Of a stretch of 64,000 bases of DNA, positions 46,634 to 54,858 are shown one piece after another. Under the pieces are notes generated by a model. It saw nothing but the letters and a program-made list of their open reading frames with translations, was not told the DNA's origin and did not search any database. Numbering within the stretch: position 1 is the stretch's first letter; every line of letters begins with the position of its first letter. The stretch is from Bin5 sp965242905. Its GTDB lineage: Bacteria > Chloroflexota > Anaerolineae > Caldilineales > Caldilineaceae. Location: contig CBDETM010000002.1 of NCBI GenBank assembly GCA_965242905.1, forward strand, positions 186,001 to 250,000. Direction: 5' to 3'. The translations under genes were made by a program, and so were the position numbers.

Positions 46634-46689
46634 GGGACTGCAGTGGTCAGTGGTCAGTAGTCAGTAGTCAGTAGTCAGTGGTCAGTGGT
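46634..46689. repeat. CAGTRGT heptamer array (tail-only copy D of the dispersed repeat)
   Basis: Seven perfect-length heptamers (CAGTGGT or CAGTAGT) from 46641 to 46689, preceded by GGGACTGCAGTGG. That prefix matches the ACTGCAGT junction of the long copies but the hairpin core is missing. It lies in the 266-base gap between the divergent metallophosphoesterase and SRAP genes. Confidence 0.8.
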
Positions 46690-46825
46690 TAGGAGTGGGG
46701 CATGGGGAAGGCGGGGTGGGGTGCGATTGGTGGGGGCGTTTGTTGACAGGGGAGGGGGGCTGTGGCTAAGATCGGAAGGGGATTGGGCAGGAGTTGATGG
46801 AGCGGGGATAAACAGGGAGGCAGCG

Positions 46826-47497
46826 ATGTGCGGTCGATTTGTGTTGCGGGCTTCGCCGCAGAATTTGCAGATGTTGTTTGAGCTGGATGAGGCGCCGCGG
46901 ACGGGGCCGCGGTACAACATTGCGCCGACTCAGCCGGTGCTGGCGGTGCGGCCGAATCCGCACGGCGGTATGCGTGAGGCGACCTTTCTGAATTGGGGGT
47001 TGATCCCCTTTTGGGCGAAGGACCCCAAGATCGGGAGCAGGATGATCAATGCGCGGTCGGAGACGGCGGCGGAGAAGCCCTCGTTCCGGGCGGCTTACAA
47101 GTACCGGCGCTGTGTTGTGCCGGCGGATGGGTTCTATGAGTGGAAGAAGGTGAAAGACGGCAAGCAGCCTTATCTTATCGGTCTGGCATCGGGCGAGGTT
47201 TTCGGGATTGCGGGGCTGTGGGAACACTGGGAGCAGGACGGCTCGGTGATCGAGTCGTGCACTCTGTTGACGACGGATGCGAATGCGTTCATGGCGCCGC
47301 TTCACCATCGCATGCCGGTTATACTCGACCGGGAGGACTACGACGAGTGGCTGGATGCGAGCGTGCAGAAGGCGGATACGCTGCTACACCTGATGCGGCC
47401 TTACGAGGGCGGGGAGATGGAGGCCGTGGCTGTGAGCAGGACGGTGAACAACCCGCGCAACGACGAGCCGGGCTGCGTGGAGCCGGTGGAGGGGTAG
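46826..47497 (+). CDS. SRAP-domain protein (HMCES/YedK family)
   Basis: A 223-aa protein that forms a covalent thiazolidine link with abasic sites in single-stranded DNA, protecting them during replication. The catalytic Cys2 follows the initiator Met (MCGRFVLR). Asn31 is in YNIAPTQ, the NARSET motif is near 74-79, FYEWKK holds the conserved Glu near 105, and HHRMPVIL carries the conserved His near 160; together these form the complete active site. ATG 46826 has AGGGAGG five bases upstream, and exposing Cys2 requires this start although the frame is open back to 46685. It lies on the opposite strand from the metallophosphoesterases. Confidence 0.95.
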   Translation: MCGRFVLRASPQNLQMLFELDEAPRTGPRYNIAPTQPVLAVRPNPHGGMREATFLNWGLIPFWAKDPKIGSRMINARSETAAEKPSFRAAYKYRRCVVPADGFYEWKKVKDGKQPYLIGLASGEVFGIAGLWEHWEQDGSVIESCTLLTTDANAFMAPLHHRMPVILDREDYDEWLDASVQKADTLLHLMRPYEGGEMEAVAVSRTVNNPRNDEPGCVEPVEG

Positions 47498-47608
47498 GGA
47501 GGCACGGTTGCCGTCCGGCGTGCAGCTGAAGGCGGGCGACCGACAGTTCCCGGCCGGTCTACTATTTCCGTTGTGGCGAGTCCACTACTCCAGAGGAAAC
47601 TGAAATCG

Positions 47609-48784
47609 ATGACTGCGACAGTTCGAAATAGTGAAGCCACTGACGGCACGGCGAAGGCTGGGTGGGAGAGGGCCGATTTTGTGACACCTGCGGATAAGCC
47701 GCCGCAGAGGCTGTTTGTGCCGGGACCGACCGACGTGCATCCGGCGACGCTGGCGGCGCAGGGCGCGCCGATGATCGGTCACCGCAGCGAGGAGCTGGAA
47801 TCGCTTTTCGGGAAGTGCAGCGAGCAACTGCAGGCGTTGTATTGTACGGAGGCGCGGGTCTTTACGGTTGCGGCGTCGGGCTCCGGGCTGCAGGAGGCGG
47901 CTATCCGGAACGCTGTGGGCGGTCGGGTGATCAACTTTGTCAATGGGGCGTTCAGCCAGAGATGGCATGACGTTTCGATTGGATGCGGCAAGGAGGCGAT
48001 CGCGGTGGAAGTGCCGTGGTGCACGGCGGTCAAGCCGGAGCAGGTTGAGGAGGCGCTGCGGGGGGCGCTTGGGGACGGCCCGGTGGACGCGATCACGGTC
48101 GTTCACAATGAGACGAGCACGGGCGCGGCGAGCCCGATCGATGCGATCGCGGCGAGTGTGCGGCGAGTCAGCCCGGAGACGCTTGTGCTGGTGGATGCGG
48201 TGTCTTCGTTCAGCGGCGTGAAGCTGCCTTTTGACGAGTGGGGGCTGGATTTGCTTCTGACCTCCTCGCAGAAGGCGCTGGCGGTGCCGCCGGGGCTGGC
48301 GTTTGCGGCAGTGAGCGACCGGTTGATGGCGCGTGCGGCTACGGTTCCCCATCGCGGCTGGTATTTCGATTTCCTGCAGCTGGACAAGTACCGGCAGCGG
48401 AGCACGACTCCTGCCACGCCGGCCATCTCTCTGATGCGTGCGCTGAGCGTACAGCTTGACCGGATATTCGCAGAGGGGCTGGAGGCCCGTTACGCCCGTC
48501 ACGCCTTCTGCGGGCAGATGAGCCGCGAATGGGCGGCGGATAAAGGCTTCGGTCTGATGGCGGAGAGTGGGTACGAGTCGGATACGGTGACGACTGTTGA
48601 GAACGGCCGAGGGCTGGATTTGGGCGAACTCTCGCGATTTTTGGGAGAGCGAGAGATGCAGGTCGCCGGCGGTTACGGGCCCTACAGGGGCAAGGCGTTC
48701 CGAATCGGCCATATGGGCGAGGTGTGGCCTTCTGATCTGGAGCGGCTTTTTGCTGCGGTTGAAGAGTTTGCGGCCGGGAAATGA
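47609..48784 (+). CDS. Alanine-glyoxylate / serine-pyruvate-type aminotransferase (class V)
   Basis: A 391-aa fold type I PLP enzyme. It begins with the family's RLFVPGPTDVHPATLAAQ and IGHRSEEL blocks, then TVAASGSGLQEAAIRN. The PLP-binding Asp is in LVLVDAVSSFSGV, and the Schiff-base Lys is in TSSQKALAVPPGLAF (about 222). The usual roles are transamination between alanine, serine or aspartate and glyoxylate or pyruvate; the exact pair cannot be read. ATG 47609 is preferred to GTG 47573, which has no ribosome-binding site. It follows SRAP by about 110 bases and precedes rsmI. Confidence 0.9.
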   Translation: MTATVRNSEATDGTAKAGWERADFVTPADKPPQRLFVPGPTDVHPATLAAQGAPMIGHRSEELESLFGKCSEQLQALYCTEARVFTVAASGSGLQEAAIRNAVGGRVINFVNGAFSQRWHDVSIGCGKEAIAVEVPWCTAVKPEQVEEALRGALGDGPVDAITVVHNETSTGAASPIDAIAASVRRVSPETLVLVDAVSSFSGVKLPFDEWGLDLLLTSSQKALAVPPGLAFAAVSDRLMARAATVPHRGWYFDFLQLDKYRQRSTTPATPAISLMRALSVQLDRIFAEGLEARYARHAFCGQMSREWAADKGFGLMAESGYESDTVTTVENGRGLDLGELSRFLGEREMQVAGGYGPYRGKAFRIGHMGEVWPSDLERLFAAVEEFAAGK

Positions 48785-48895
48785 GGATAAAGTCAGATTC
48801 CCTCTTCAGAGCGAACTGGAGCTGCGGATTCCGGGCAGCCCGAATTGAGGAAGACGCACAGAGGGAAATACCGGCTGCGTGGTTGACAAGCTGAA

Positions 48896-49561
48896 ATGCT
48901 TTATCTGGTGGCCACGCCGATTGGCAACCTCGGCGATATATCCTTGCGAGCCCTGGAGACGCTGCGATCAGTCGATCTTATCGCGGCAGAGGACACGCGC
49001 AAGACGGGCCGGTTGCTGAAGCACCACGGAATCGACACTCCCCAGTTTTCCTACCACGAGCACAATGAACAGCAGGCGGTAGAGCGGATCGTCGGCGCGC
49101 TGCGGGGCGGGCGTTCGGTGGCGGTGGTGACTAACGCGGGCACGCCGGGTATCTCCGATCCGGGTTTTACGGCGGTGCGGCGGGCGCTGGAGGAGAGGTT
49201 GCCGGTTTCGGCAATTCCGGGACCGACGGGTCTGATCACGGCGCTGATTCTCTCGGGGCTGCCGTTGCACAGTTTTACATTTCGGGGCTTTGCACCGCGG
49301 AGAACGGCGGCACGGCGACGGTTTCTGGAGGTGGACGCTGACTCGCCGCACACGCTGGTCTTTTACGAGAGCCAGCACCGGCTGGGGGCATTTCTGAAGG
49401 ATGCATTGTCGGTGTACGGTGACCGTCCGGCCGCTGTGGCGAACGATTTGACGAAGCTGCACGAAAGGGTGCAGCGTGGAACAGTCGGTTCCCTGCTGGA
49501 GACGGTCGCGGACAGGAAGTTGCTGGGCGAGTTTATCGTTGTAATAGGCGGCTGCCGTTGA
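48896..49561 (+). CDS. rsmI: 16S rRNA (cytidine1402-2'-O)-methyltransferase
   Basis: SAM-dependent ribose methylation of C1402 in the decoding centre of 16S rRNA. The tetrapyrrole-methylase-fold signatures are clear: LVATPIGNLGDIS, AAEDTRKTGRLL, GTPGISDPG and IPGPTGLITALILSGLP, then TLVFYESQHRL. At 221 aa it is shorter than the usual 270-290 because the C-terminal helical domain is missing; the frame stops right after the core (EFIVVIGG). No frameshift is evident downstream, so the short form may be natural in this lineage. The start ATG lacks a strong ribosome-binding site, but homology starts at once. Confidence 0.93.
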   Translation: MLYLVATPIGNLGDISLRALETLRSVDLIAAEDTRKTGRLLKHHGIDTPQFSYHEHNEQQAVERIVGALRGGRSVAVVTNAGTPGISDPGFTAVRRALEERLPVSAIPGPTGLITALILSGLPLHSFTFRGFAPRRTAARRRFLEVDADSPHTLVFYESQHRLGAFLKDALSVYGDRPAAVANDLTKLHERVQRGTVGSLLETVADRKLLGEFIVVIGGCR

Positions 49562-50154
49562 GAGCGTTGTACCCTTTGCGCAGGCCGCAACCGCTGTTTT
49601 CAGGCACCCACTCCTCTTTTGGGCAGCACTCCCCCTGAACAGAAAGCTCCCATAGACGAACCAGTCCGCGAGAGGGGCTCTCGGACCTCTGCGTTCCCCC
49701 TTTCGCTGGAAAGAGACTTTCGAACCGTTTTTGTGAATCGGTCTGTCCGGACTTGGGATTGCCGGATGGTGGGGACTCTTGTAGCGGCTCTCGATGGACT
49801 TGGCGCCGTGTGGAGGGCCCGATTGGGGCTTTCCTCGTCTGGTAAGCCGGACGCCTGCCTGCCGAGGCAGCTGCTCTGAACCGGCCAAGTCCGGAGCGCT
49901 GGCGGGTCTTGTCCGGTTGCATTGGCACCCGCTGGCTGGACGGCACCAGGTCCTTTAGGCGTGTTGTAGGAGAGGGGGCGTTGCGGGGGCGGAGCCCCCG
50001 CACAAGGGAGGGCCGACTAGGCCCGACCGCCCGGAACTGCAGTGGTCAGTGGTCAGTGGTCAGTGGTCAGAGATAGGGCTTGGCGAGCATGGGTGGTGGA
50101 GGGCGCGGACTGGAAATGGCTTTGAGCAGTGTTGGAGAATAGATGGTAGGGCTG
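49562..50154. other. Intergenic region with dispersed repeat copy C
   Basis: 593 bases between convergent genes. Apart from repeat copy C (49945-50070) I see no gene. Short inverted segments occur but no clear terminator. Confidence 0.5.
49945..50070. repeat. Dispersed hairpin + heptamer repeat, copy C
   Basis: Core identical in layout to copies A and B. It has the GCGGGGGC/GCCCCCGC hairpin, the GGGCC-GACTA-GGCCC stem (one base different from A and B), ACTGCAGT, then four perfect CAGTGGT heptamers (50040-50067). The upstream segment from CACCAGGT matches copy A (2381 onwards) more loosely. Confidence 0.77.
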
Positions 50155-51117
50155 TCAGGAGGGGGCGTCGGCGGCTTCGGCGCGGCGGCGGATTCTTCGT
50201 TCGAGGACGGGCGCGGAGGTGACGACGGCGACGCCGCAGAGGATGGCGAAGCCTCCCAGGAGCTGCTGGGGCGTCGGGAAGACGTCGAAGAGGAGCTGGG
50301 ACCAGAGTACGGCGGCGACGGGGCTGGCTGCCAGGGCAATGGCGAAGATGCTCATGTCGAGTTTGCGCAGGGTCCAGTAGTAGAGGAAACGGCTGACGAC
50401 GACGTCGACGGTGCCGACGAGCAGGAGGATGGGAAATGCCTGGGCCGAGGGGAGCGCGAAGTTTCCGCGGGCGAGGTTGAAGAGGGCGAGGAAGGCGGCG
50501 GTGAGGAGGAGGCGGTAGAAGAAGAAGTTGAGCAGGTCGACTTCGCCCATGTTGCGTTTGGTGAGGGCGGCGTGGAGGGCGTAGATGAAGGTCGAGAAGA
50601 GTATCATCATGGCGCCGATGCCGAGGTAGTCGCCGGGCTGGAAGGAGATGACGGCGAGGCCGACGACGGCGATTGCGGAGCCGACTCCTTGCATCAGGGT
50701 GAAGCGTTCGCCCAGCCAGAGGAGGCCGAATCCGAGGCTGAAGAGGACCGTCATCTTGCCGACCATGGCAGCGACGCCGGGGTCGATATAGGCCATGGCC
50801 TCATAGTTGAGTCTTGTGCTGACGGCCACGCACATGCCGATGGCAAGGAATGTGGGCCACATGCGACGCAGGGGATCGAGACTCAGTCTGCGCGTTACAA
50901 GGCCAATGATGCCGACTTCGACGAGGGCGACGGCGATTATGTAGAAGGCGCCCAATGCGGGCTCGATGTAGGGAAAGACGAGGCGGGCAAATACGTAGTG
51001 CAGGCTGTCTATCATCAGGAGGCAGATGAGGAGCGCGGTGCCGCGTGCGTTGCCGGAACTGTCCCCGCCTTGTGACGAAGCCGGGGCGAAAGGACTACTG
51101 CGCGGCATGTCCCTCAT
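50155..51117 (-). CDS. EamA/DMT-family transporter
   Basis: A 320-aa integral membrane protein with about ten hydrophobic segments arranged as two EamA halves: 'ALLICLLMIDSLHYVFARLVF' to 'VLFSLGFGLLWLGERFTLMQGVG', then 'IGAMMILFSTFIYALHAALT' to 'VAAVLWSQLLFDVFPTPQQLLGG'. The LGERF and 'F..P...Q..GG' ends are typical of drug/metabolite exporters. ATG 51117 has AAAGG upstream; TTG 51174 opens the same frame but adds 19 polar residues. It is convergent with rsmI. Substrate unknown; it likely effluxes a small metabolite. Confidence 0.9.
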   Translation of the reverse strand: MRDMPRSSPFAPASSQGGDSSGNARGTALLICLLMIDSLHYVFARLVFPYIEPALGAFYIIAVALVEVGIIGLVTRRLSLDPLRRMWPTFLAIGMCVAVSTRLNYEAMAYIDPGVAAMVGKMTVLFSLGFGLLWLGERFTLMQGVGSAIAVVGLAVISFQPGDYLGIGAMMILFSTFIYALHAALTKRNMGEVDLLNFFFYRLLLTAAFLALFNLARGNFALPSAQAFPILLLVGTVDVVVSRFLYYWTLRKLDMSIFAIALAASPVAAVLWSQLLFDVFPTPQQLLGGFAILCGVAVVTSAPVLERRIRRRAEAADAPS

Positions 51118-51326
51118 GTGATCAGCCTTTGCAAGGGGAGTGGTGGACGAGGGGGGAGGTTGCCATTTGCCCAAGTTTGCGTCTTGTTCGGTTGACGCGT
51201 TCCCCTCTCTTGAGGCGTATCATATCCGGCCTCTTTGAAAGTCGCCAAAAGGGGGGAAGGCGGTTGTGCTAAAATACGGGCGGGATGGGACGTGCGATGT
51301 GCGGGAGGCAGCTGGGGGCGACTGGG

Positions 51327-52508
51327 ATGGTTCGCAAGATTATCCACTTCGATCTCGACGCCTTTTACTGTGCGGTTGAAGAGTTGCGGCACCCTGAGCT
51401 GAAGGGAGTCGCGTTTGCGGTGGGCGGGCGGCCGGAGAGCCGGGGGGTTGTGGCATCCTGCTCCTACGCGGCGCGACAGTTCGGCGTCCGGTCGGCGATG
51501 GGGATGGCGCAGGCGATGAGATTGTGTCCGGAGCTGCGGGTGCTGCCGCCGGATATGCGAGAGTATGGACAGGTGTCGGGGCGGGTGATGGGGATTCTGC
51601 ACAGTATGACCCCGCTGGTGGAGCAGTTGTCGATCGACGAAGCGTTTCTTGAGGTGACGGAGCGGCCTGAGTACGCTTCCGTGCTGGCGAAGAGGTTGCA
51701 GGCGCAGGTTGCGGAGCAGCTGGGACTTCCCTCTTCGCTGGGTGTGGCGACGAATAAGCTGGTGGCCAAGATCGCCACGGATGTTGGGAAGGCGGAAGTC
51801 CAGACGGGCGATTACCCCAGGGCGATCCAGGTGGTGGCGCCGGGTAGGGAGGCCGAGTTTCTGGCGCCGCTTGCGGTGGATGCGCTGTGGGGGGTCGGTC
51901 CGCGTACGCGGGAGCGGCTGGCTGAGATGGGCATTCACAAGGTCAGTGATGTGCTGGCGGGGTCTGCGGAGGGGCTGGCGCGGCAGCTGGGCAAGCTGGG
52001 CCGGGATCTGTACAGGCAGGCGCAGGGGCTTGATGAGCGGCCGGTTGTTACGGAGCGCGAGGCCAAGTCTATCAGCCAGGAGACGACATTCGCGGAGGAT
52101 GTGGTTGATACGGAGACGTTGAGAAGGGCGTTGCGGCATCAGGCAGGGCGGGTTGGGGCGCGCTTGCGGGGCAGCGGGTTGGCGGCGCGGACCGTCATAT
52201 TGAAGTTGCGCTGGGCTGACTTCACCACGCTGACACGGCAGACTACGCCCTCACATCCCGTGGAGGACGAAGAGGAGATCTACGGAATCGCTTCAGACCT
52301 GCTGGCGTCGAACCGGCCTGAGGGGGCGGCGGTACGGTTGATTGGGGTGGGGTGCAGCGGTCTGGTTCCGGCGGTAAGGCAGATGAGCATTTTCGATATG
52401 GCGGCGGACCCGGAGGCGCGGGCCAAAGAGGACCAGCTGAACGAGGCTGTGAAAGGGCTGCGGAAGAGGTTCGGCGCGGATGCGATCCGGCGGGGGAGCG
52501 ATTTGTGA
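51327..52508 (+). CDS. dinB: DNA polymerase IV (Y family)
   Basis: Translesion polymerase that copies past damaged bases. KIIHFDLDAFYCAVE holds the first catalytic Asp, and SIDEAFLEVT holds the second acidic pair. The palm and fingers (ASCSYAARQFGVRSAMGMAQA), the thumb helix-hairpin-helix (VDALWGVGPRTRERLAEMGI) and the C-terminal little-finger domain are all present; length (393 aa) is normal. No beta-clamp-binding motif is obvious at the end. Start: ATG 51327, where homology begins, is preferred; ATG 51285 and ATG 51297 are upstream in frame. The DMT gene is divergent. No LexA-like box was recognised. Confidence 0.95.
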   Translation: MVRKIIHFDLDAFYCAVEELRHPELKGVAFAVGGRPESRGVVASCSYAARQFGVRSAMGMAQAMRLCPELRVLPPDMREYGQVSGRVMGILHSMTPLVEQLSIDEAFLEVTERPEYASVLAKRLQAQVAEQLGLPSSLGVATNKLVAKIATDVGKAEVQTGDYPRAIQVVAPGREAEFLAPLAVDALWGVGPRTRERLAEMGIHKVSDVLAGSAEGLARQLGKLGRDLYRQAQGLDERPVVTEREAKSISQETTFAEDVVDTETLRRALRHQAGRVGARLRGSGLAARTVILKLRWADFTTLTRQTTPSHPVEDEEEIYGIASDLLASNRPEGAAVRLIGVGCSGLVPAVRQMSIFDMAADPEARAKEDQLNEAVKGLRKRFGADAIRRGSDL

Positions 52509-52674
52509 GACCGATATTTGGCTGGCTAACCTGGGGTGGAAGCACAACCGTCTCCTGGGGCCATTCTTGTAGTTCCGGATTTCCATGTCGGTTCTTGGAC
52601 AACATTGACATGAGTCGCGAGCAGGTTACTTCGATATCCTTTCAGTTGAGATGTACTAAGAGGAGTTGAAACGG

Positions 52675-53637
52675 ATGCGATACGAAGTGCCGATCTCTGA
52701 AGAGTTGATTGACGAGCTTTTCCCATTTTGGGCGTCGATTTTTGGGGAGGTATTGCCAGACATTGCGCGTGAAGTCTTTCTTGGCGCTGAAGATGCCTAT
52801 AGCGGGGGCACTCTCTACTTGCGAAGGGAAGAAGGACGGCTGGCAAGCACGTGCTTCACGATGCAGTCGAAAGTGGTGCCGAGTCTGGCAGGATTCAGTG
52901 AAGTGGCCACGGACCCGCAGTTTCGGGGCAGGGGCTTAGCGACCGAACTGTGCAGCTGGGCCGTGGAGGAGTTTCGTGCGGCAGGCGGTGAGGCGTTTTT
53001 CCTGGGCACGGTCAACCCGGCGGCGGCGCGGGTCTATCACCGGCTTGGGTGGCGCAAGCTGGCCGGAGCCAATGTGATGGCGAATATATTGAGCGGGGAA
53101 TCTCCTGAGGCTTTCCTGGTGAACTACTTTTCGGGTGAAGGAGCAACGGTGGTGGAGGCGTCGCCGGCGGACCGTATTCCGATGATCCCGCTGATCCTTT
53201 GCCCGCATGACTGGCAGGTGATGGACGCGAATACAGGCGTGTGCTCCACTCGCTATGCTACGCAGAATTCGTGTATGGGGCTGTATGTGCGCTATGAGCG
53301 GATGGGGACGGGGGGCGGCGCCTGGTTTGCGGCGAGGACGGCGGAGGGGAAGGTGGTCGGGTTGTCGACGGCGCGCAGGGATGAGGGGGGTGCGTTCCAG
53401 ATTGACGCGTTTGCGCACGGCCGCTTTGGGGAAGTCTGGGAAGGGCTTGTGCAGGCGGCGGTAGGCAGGTCTCAGGAACTGGGCGAGGGCGGGTGCTATG
53501 CCGTCGTCTCGGTTGAGGATGAAGAGAAACAGTCCTGGTTTGAGTCGCTGGGATTTCGCGGGGCCGGTTCGGGTGCAGAGTTTGCACTGGACGGGAGGCG
53601 GGTGGCTTCGGTGAGGATGGAGAAGAGCTCTGCGTAA
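52675..53637 (+). CDS. GNAT-family acetyltransferase (tandem GNAT-like)
   Basis: 320 aa. The N-terminal GNAT domain (about 20-140) includes the acetyl-CoA-binding motif 'VATDPQFRGRGLATELC' (R-G-R-G-L-A) and NPAAARVYHRLGWRK. The C-terminal half has strand patterns like a second, degenerate GNAT domain ('AWFAARTAEGKVVGLSTAR', 'WFESLGFRGAG') without the pyrophosphate-binding loop. ATG 52675 has AGGAG about ten bases upstream; a TTG at 52666 is too near the site. A strong terminator follows. The acceptor substrate is unknown. Confidence 0.85.
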   Translation: MRYEVPISEELIDELFPFWASIFGEVLPDIAREVFLGAEDAYSGGTLYLRREEGRLASTCFTMQSKVVPSLAGFSEVATDPQFRGRGLATELCSWAVEEFRAAGGEAFFLGTVNPAAARVYHRLGWRKLAGANVMANILSGESPEAFLVNYFSGEGATVVEASPADRIPMIPLILCPHDWQVMDANTGVCSTRYATQNSCMGLYVRYERMGTGGGAWFAARTAEGKVVGLSTARRDEGGAFQIDAFAHGRFGEVWEGLVQAAVGRSQELGEGGCYAVVSVEDEEKQSWFESLGFRGAGSGAEFALDGRRVASVRMEKSSA

Positions 53638-53662
53638 GCGGTAGTGGAGTTGGCGATGACAA

Positions 53663-53695
53663 GGCGGCTGGCCAAGTGCCAGCCGCCTTTTGTTT
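53663..53695 (+). terminator. Rho-independent terminator after the GNAT gene
   Basis: GGCGGCTGGC (53663-53672) pairs perfectly with GCCAGCCGCC (53678-53687) across CAAGT, and TTTTGTTT follows. It lies 25 bases past the stop and separates this unit from the convergent PhyH operon. Confidence 0.93.
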
Positions 53696-53794
53696 GGGGA
53701 TTCCATTTTGCTCAGGAGACCGCCTGCCGCGAGAGCAGGAAAAGTGGGCGCTTCAGACCTACGTAGAGGCGAGCGGAAGCAGAAATCTCAGCTT

Positions 53795-54682
53795 CTACCC
53801 CATCATGGCGTCATCGCCACTCCATTCAGTGTCGATACCGACATAGTCCTTGACAAGGGGCTGGAGGTGATCCGGAAAGGCTTTCATGAAGGTCCTGGCG
53901 TCCTCTGACAGCGCCCAAGGGGCGTTGACGGGGTAGTCGCGCGGTCGCAGCCCGATGCCACAGGAGAGGCGAACGCGGTCGATGCGGTTGGGGAAGGCTG
54001 AGTGATAGGTGCGGGAGGCGAAGATTATTTCGTCTCCCGGGTCGGTGAAGAGAGGCACCATGCCGGGAAAGTCGAAGCCGACGTAGCCCTTGGGCTCGGT
54101 CCCGATGCGATGGAAGGAGCGCTGGTCGGGGGTGAGCTGGAAGCCCTCGGGCCCTTCCCAGCCTTCGACATGGGAGTCTTCGACCACGGCCAGTCCGCCG
54201 TGCCTGGGGTGTGAGCCGGTGATGTAGAACCAGAGGCCGGAGGGCCAGGGGCCGCGGTTGAGTATGTCACCTGAGAAGGTGGGCGGGCCGTCGGTGAAGC
54301 CGCAGAAGTCGGAGTGCCAGGTGAGAGGGTCGGAGCCGGGGTTGCGGATGATGGCGGCGGTGCGGTTGATGGTGAGCTCATCGGCCTGGCAGAAGACGCG
54401 CTGGGCGCGCATGAAGGGTTCGTGGTCGAACATTTTCCACATTGCGGGAGAGTGTTCGATGAAGGATGTGTGGGTGAAGCTGTTGCCTTCGCCGAGCGAG
54501 TCGTCGGGGTCGATCACCTGCTTGACCGATTCCTGGAGTTCTACAACGAGTTCATCCGAGAGGACATTCTTGACGATGGCAAAGCCGTGGGCTTCGACAC
54601 ATTCCTGGGCGGCGTCCAGCTCGTCCAGCGTGAACTCATATTGGTAACCCAGCTCCGGCTTCTGTATGTGGCTGTAGTCCAT
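53795..54682 (-). CDS. Phytanoyl-CoA dioxygenase (PhyH) family protein, paralogue 1
   Basis: A 295-aa Fe(II)/2-oxoglutarate-dependent oxygenase. The metal triad is intact: His123 and Asp125 in WHSDFCGF, and His227 in TYHSAFPNR. Arg238 in DRVRLSCG is the likely 2-oxoglutarate anchor. AGAAGGAG precedes ATG 54682. It is the last of three tandem copies, and is about 60-70% similar by eye to paralogues 2 and 3, sharing the MDYSHIQKPELGYQYEF-like start and DDAMMG end. Placement after a sugar-type ABC importer suggests hydroxylation of an imported small molecule rather than phytanoyl-CoA. The substrate is not known. Confidence 0.92.
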   Translation of the reverse strand: MDYSHIQKPELGYQYEFTLDELDAAQECVEAHGFAIVKNVLSDELVVELQESVKQVIDPDDSLGEGNSFTHTSFIEHSPAMWKMFDHEPFMRAQRVFCQADELTINRTAAIIRNPGSDPLTWHSDFCGFTDGPPTFSGDILNRGPWPSGLWFYITGSHPRHGGLAVVEDSHVEGWEGPEGFQLTPDQRSFHRIGTEPKGYVGFDFPGMVPLFTDPGDEIIFASRTYHSAFPNRIDRVRLSCGIGLRPRDYPVNAPWALSEDARTFMKAFPDHLQPLVKDYVGIDTEWSGDDAMMG

Positions 54683-54858
54683 TCAAAACTCCTTCTAAGG
54701 TAAGGCTTGAGGTGGTGACGTGCCGGCCCGGCCATTTGGGGCCCAGGCATGCTCGACTCTCGGCCGACTCCAGGCTTAAGGCACACGTTTCAGAACCGCT
54801 TCCAAGCGCGGCGGCTTGCGGAAGGGCGTCTCGGCGGCACTCAAACGCGCCCGATTCA

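Noticed and set aside
47585..48712. 375-residue minus-strand frame
   Set aside because: Arg/Pro-rich shadow of the alanine-glyoxylate-type aminotransferase gene.
50143..51075. 310-residue plus-strand frame rich in Glu/Gly/Asp
   Set aside because: Shadow of the DMT transporter; composition typical of antisense to a hydrophobic protein.
44562..53759. Exact 15-base match TGGGCGCTTCAGACC at 44562-44576 and 53745-53759
   Set aside because: A few matches of this length are expected by chance in 64 kb and the flanks do not match.
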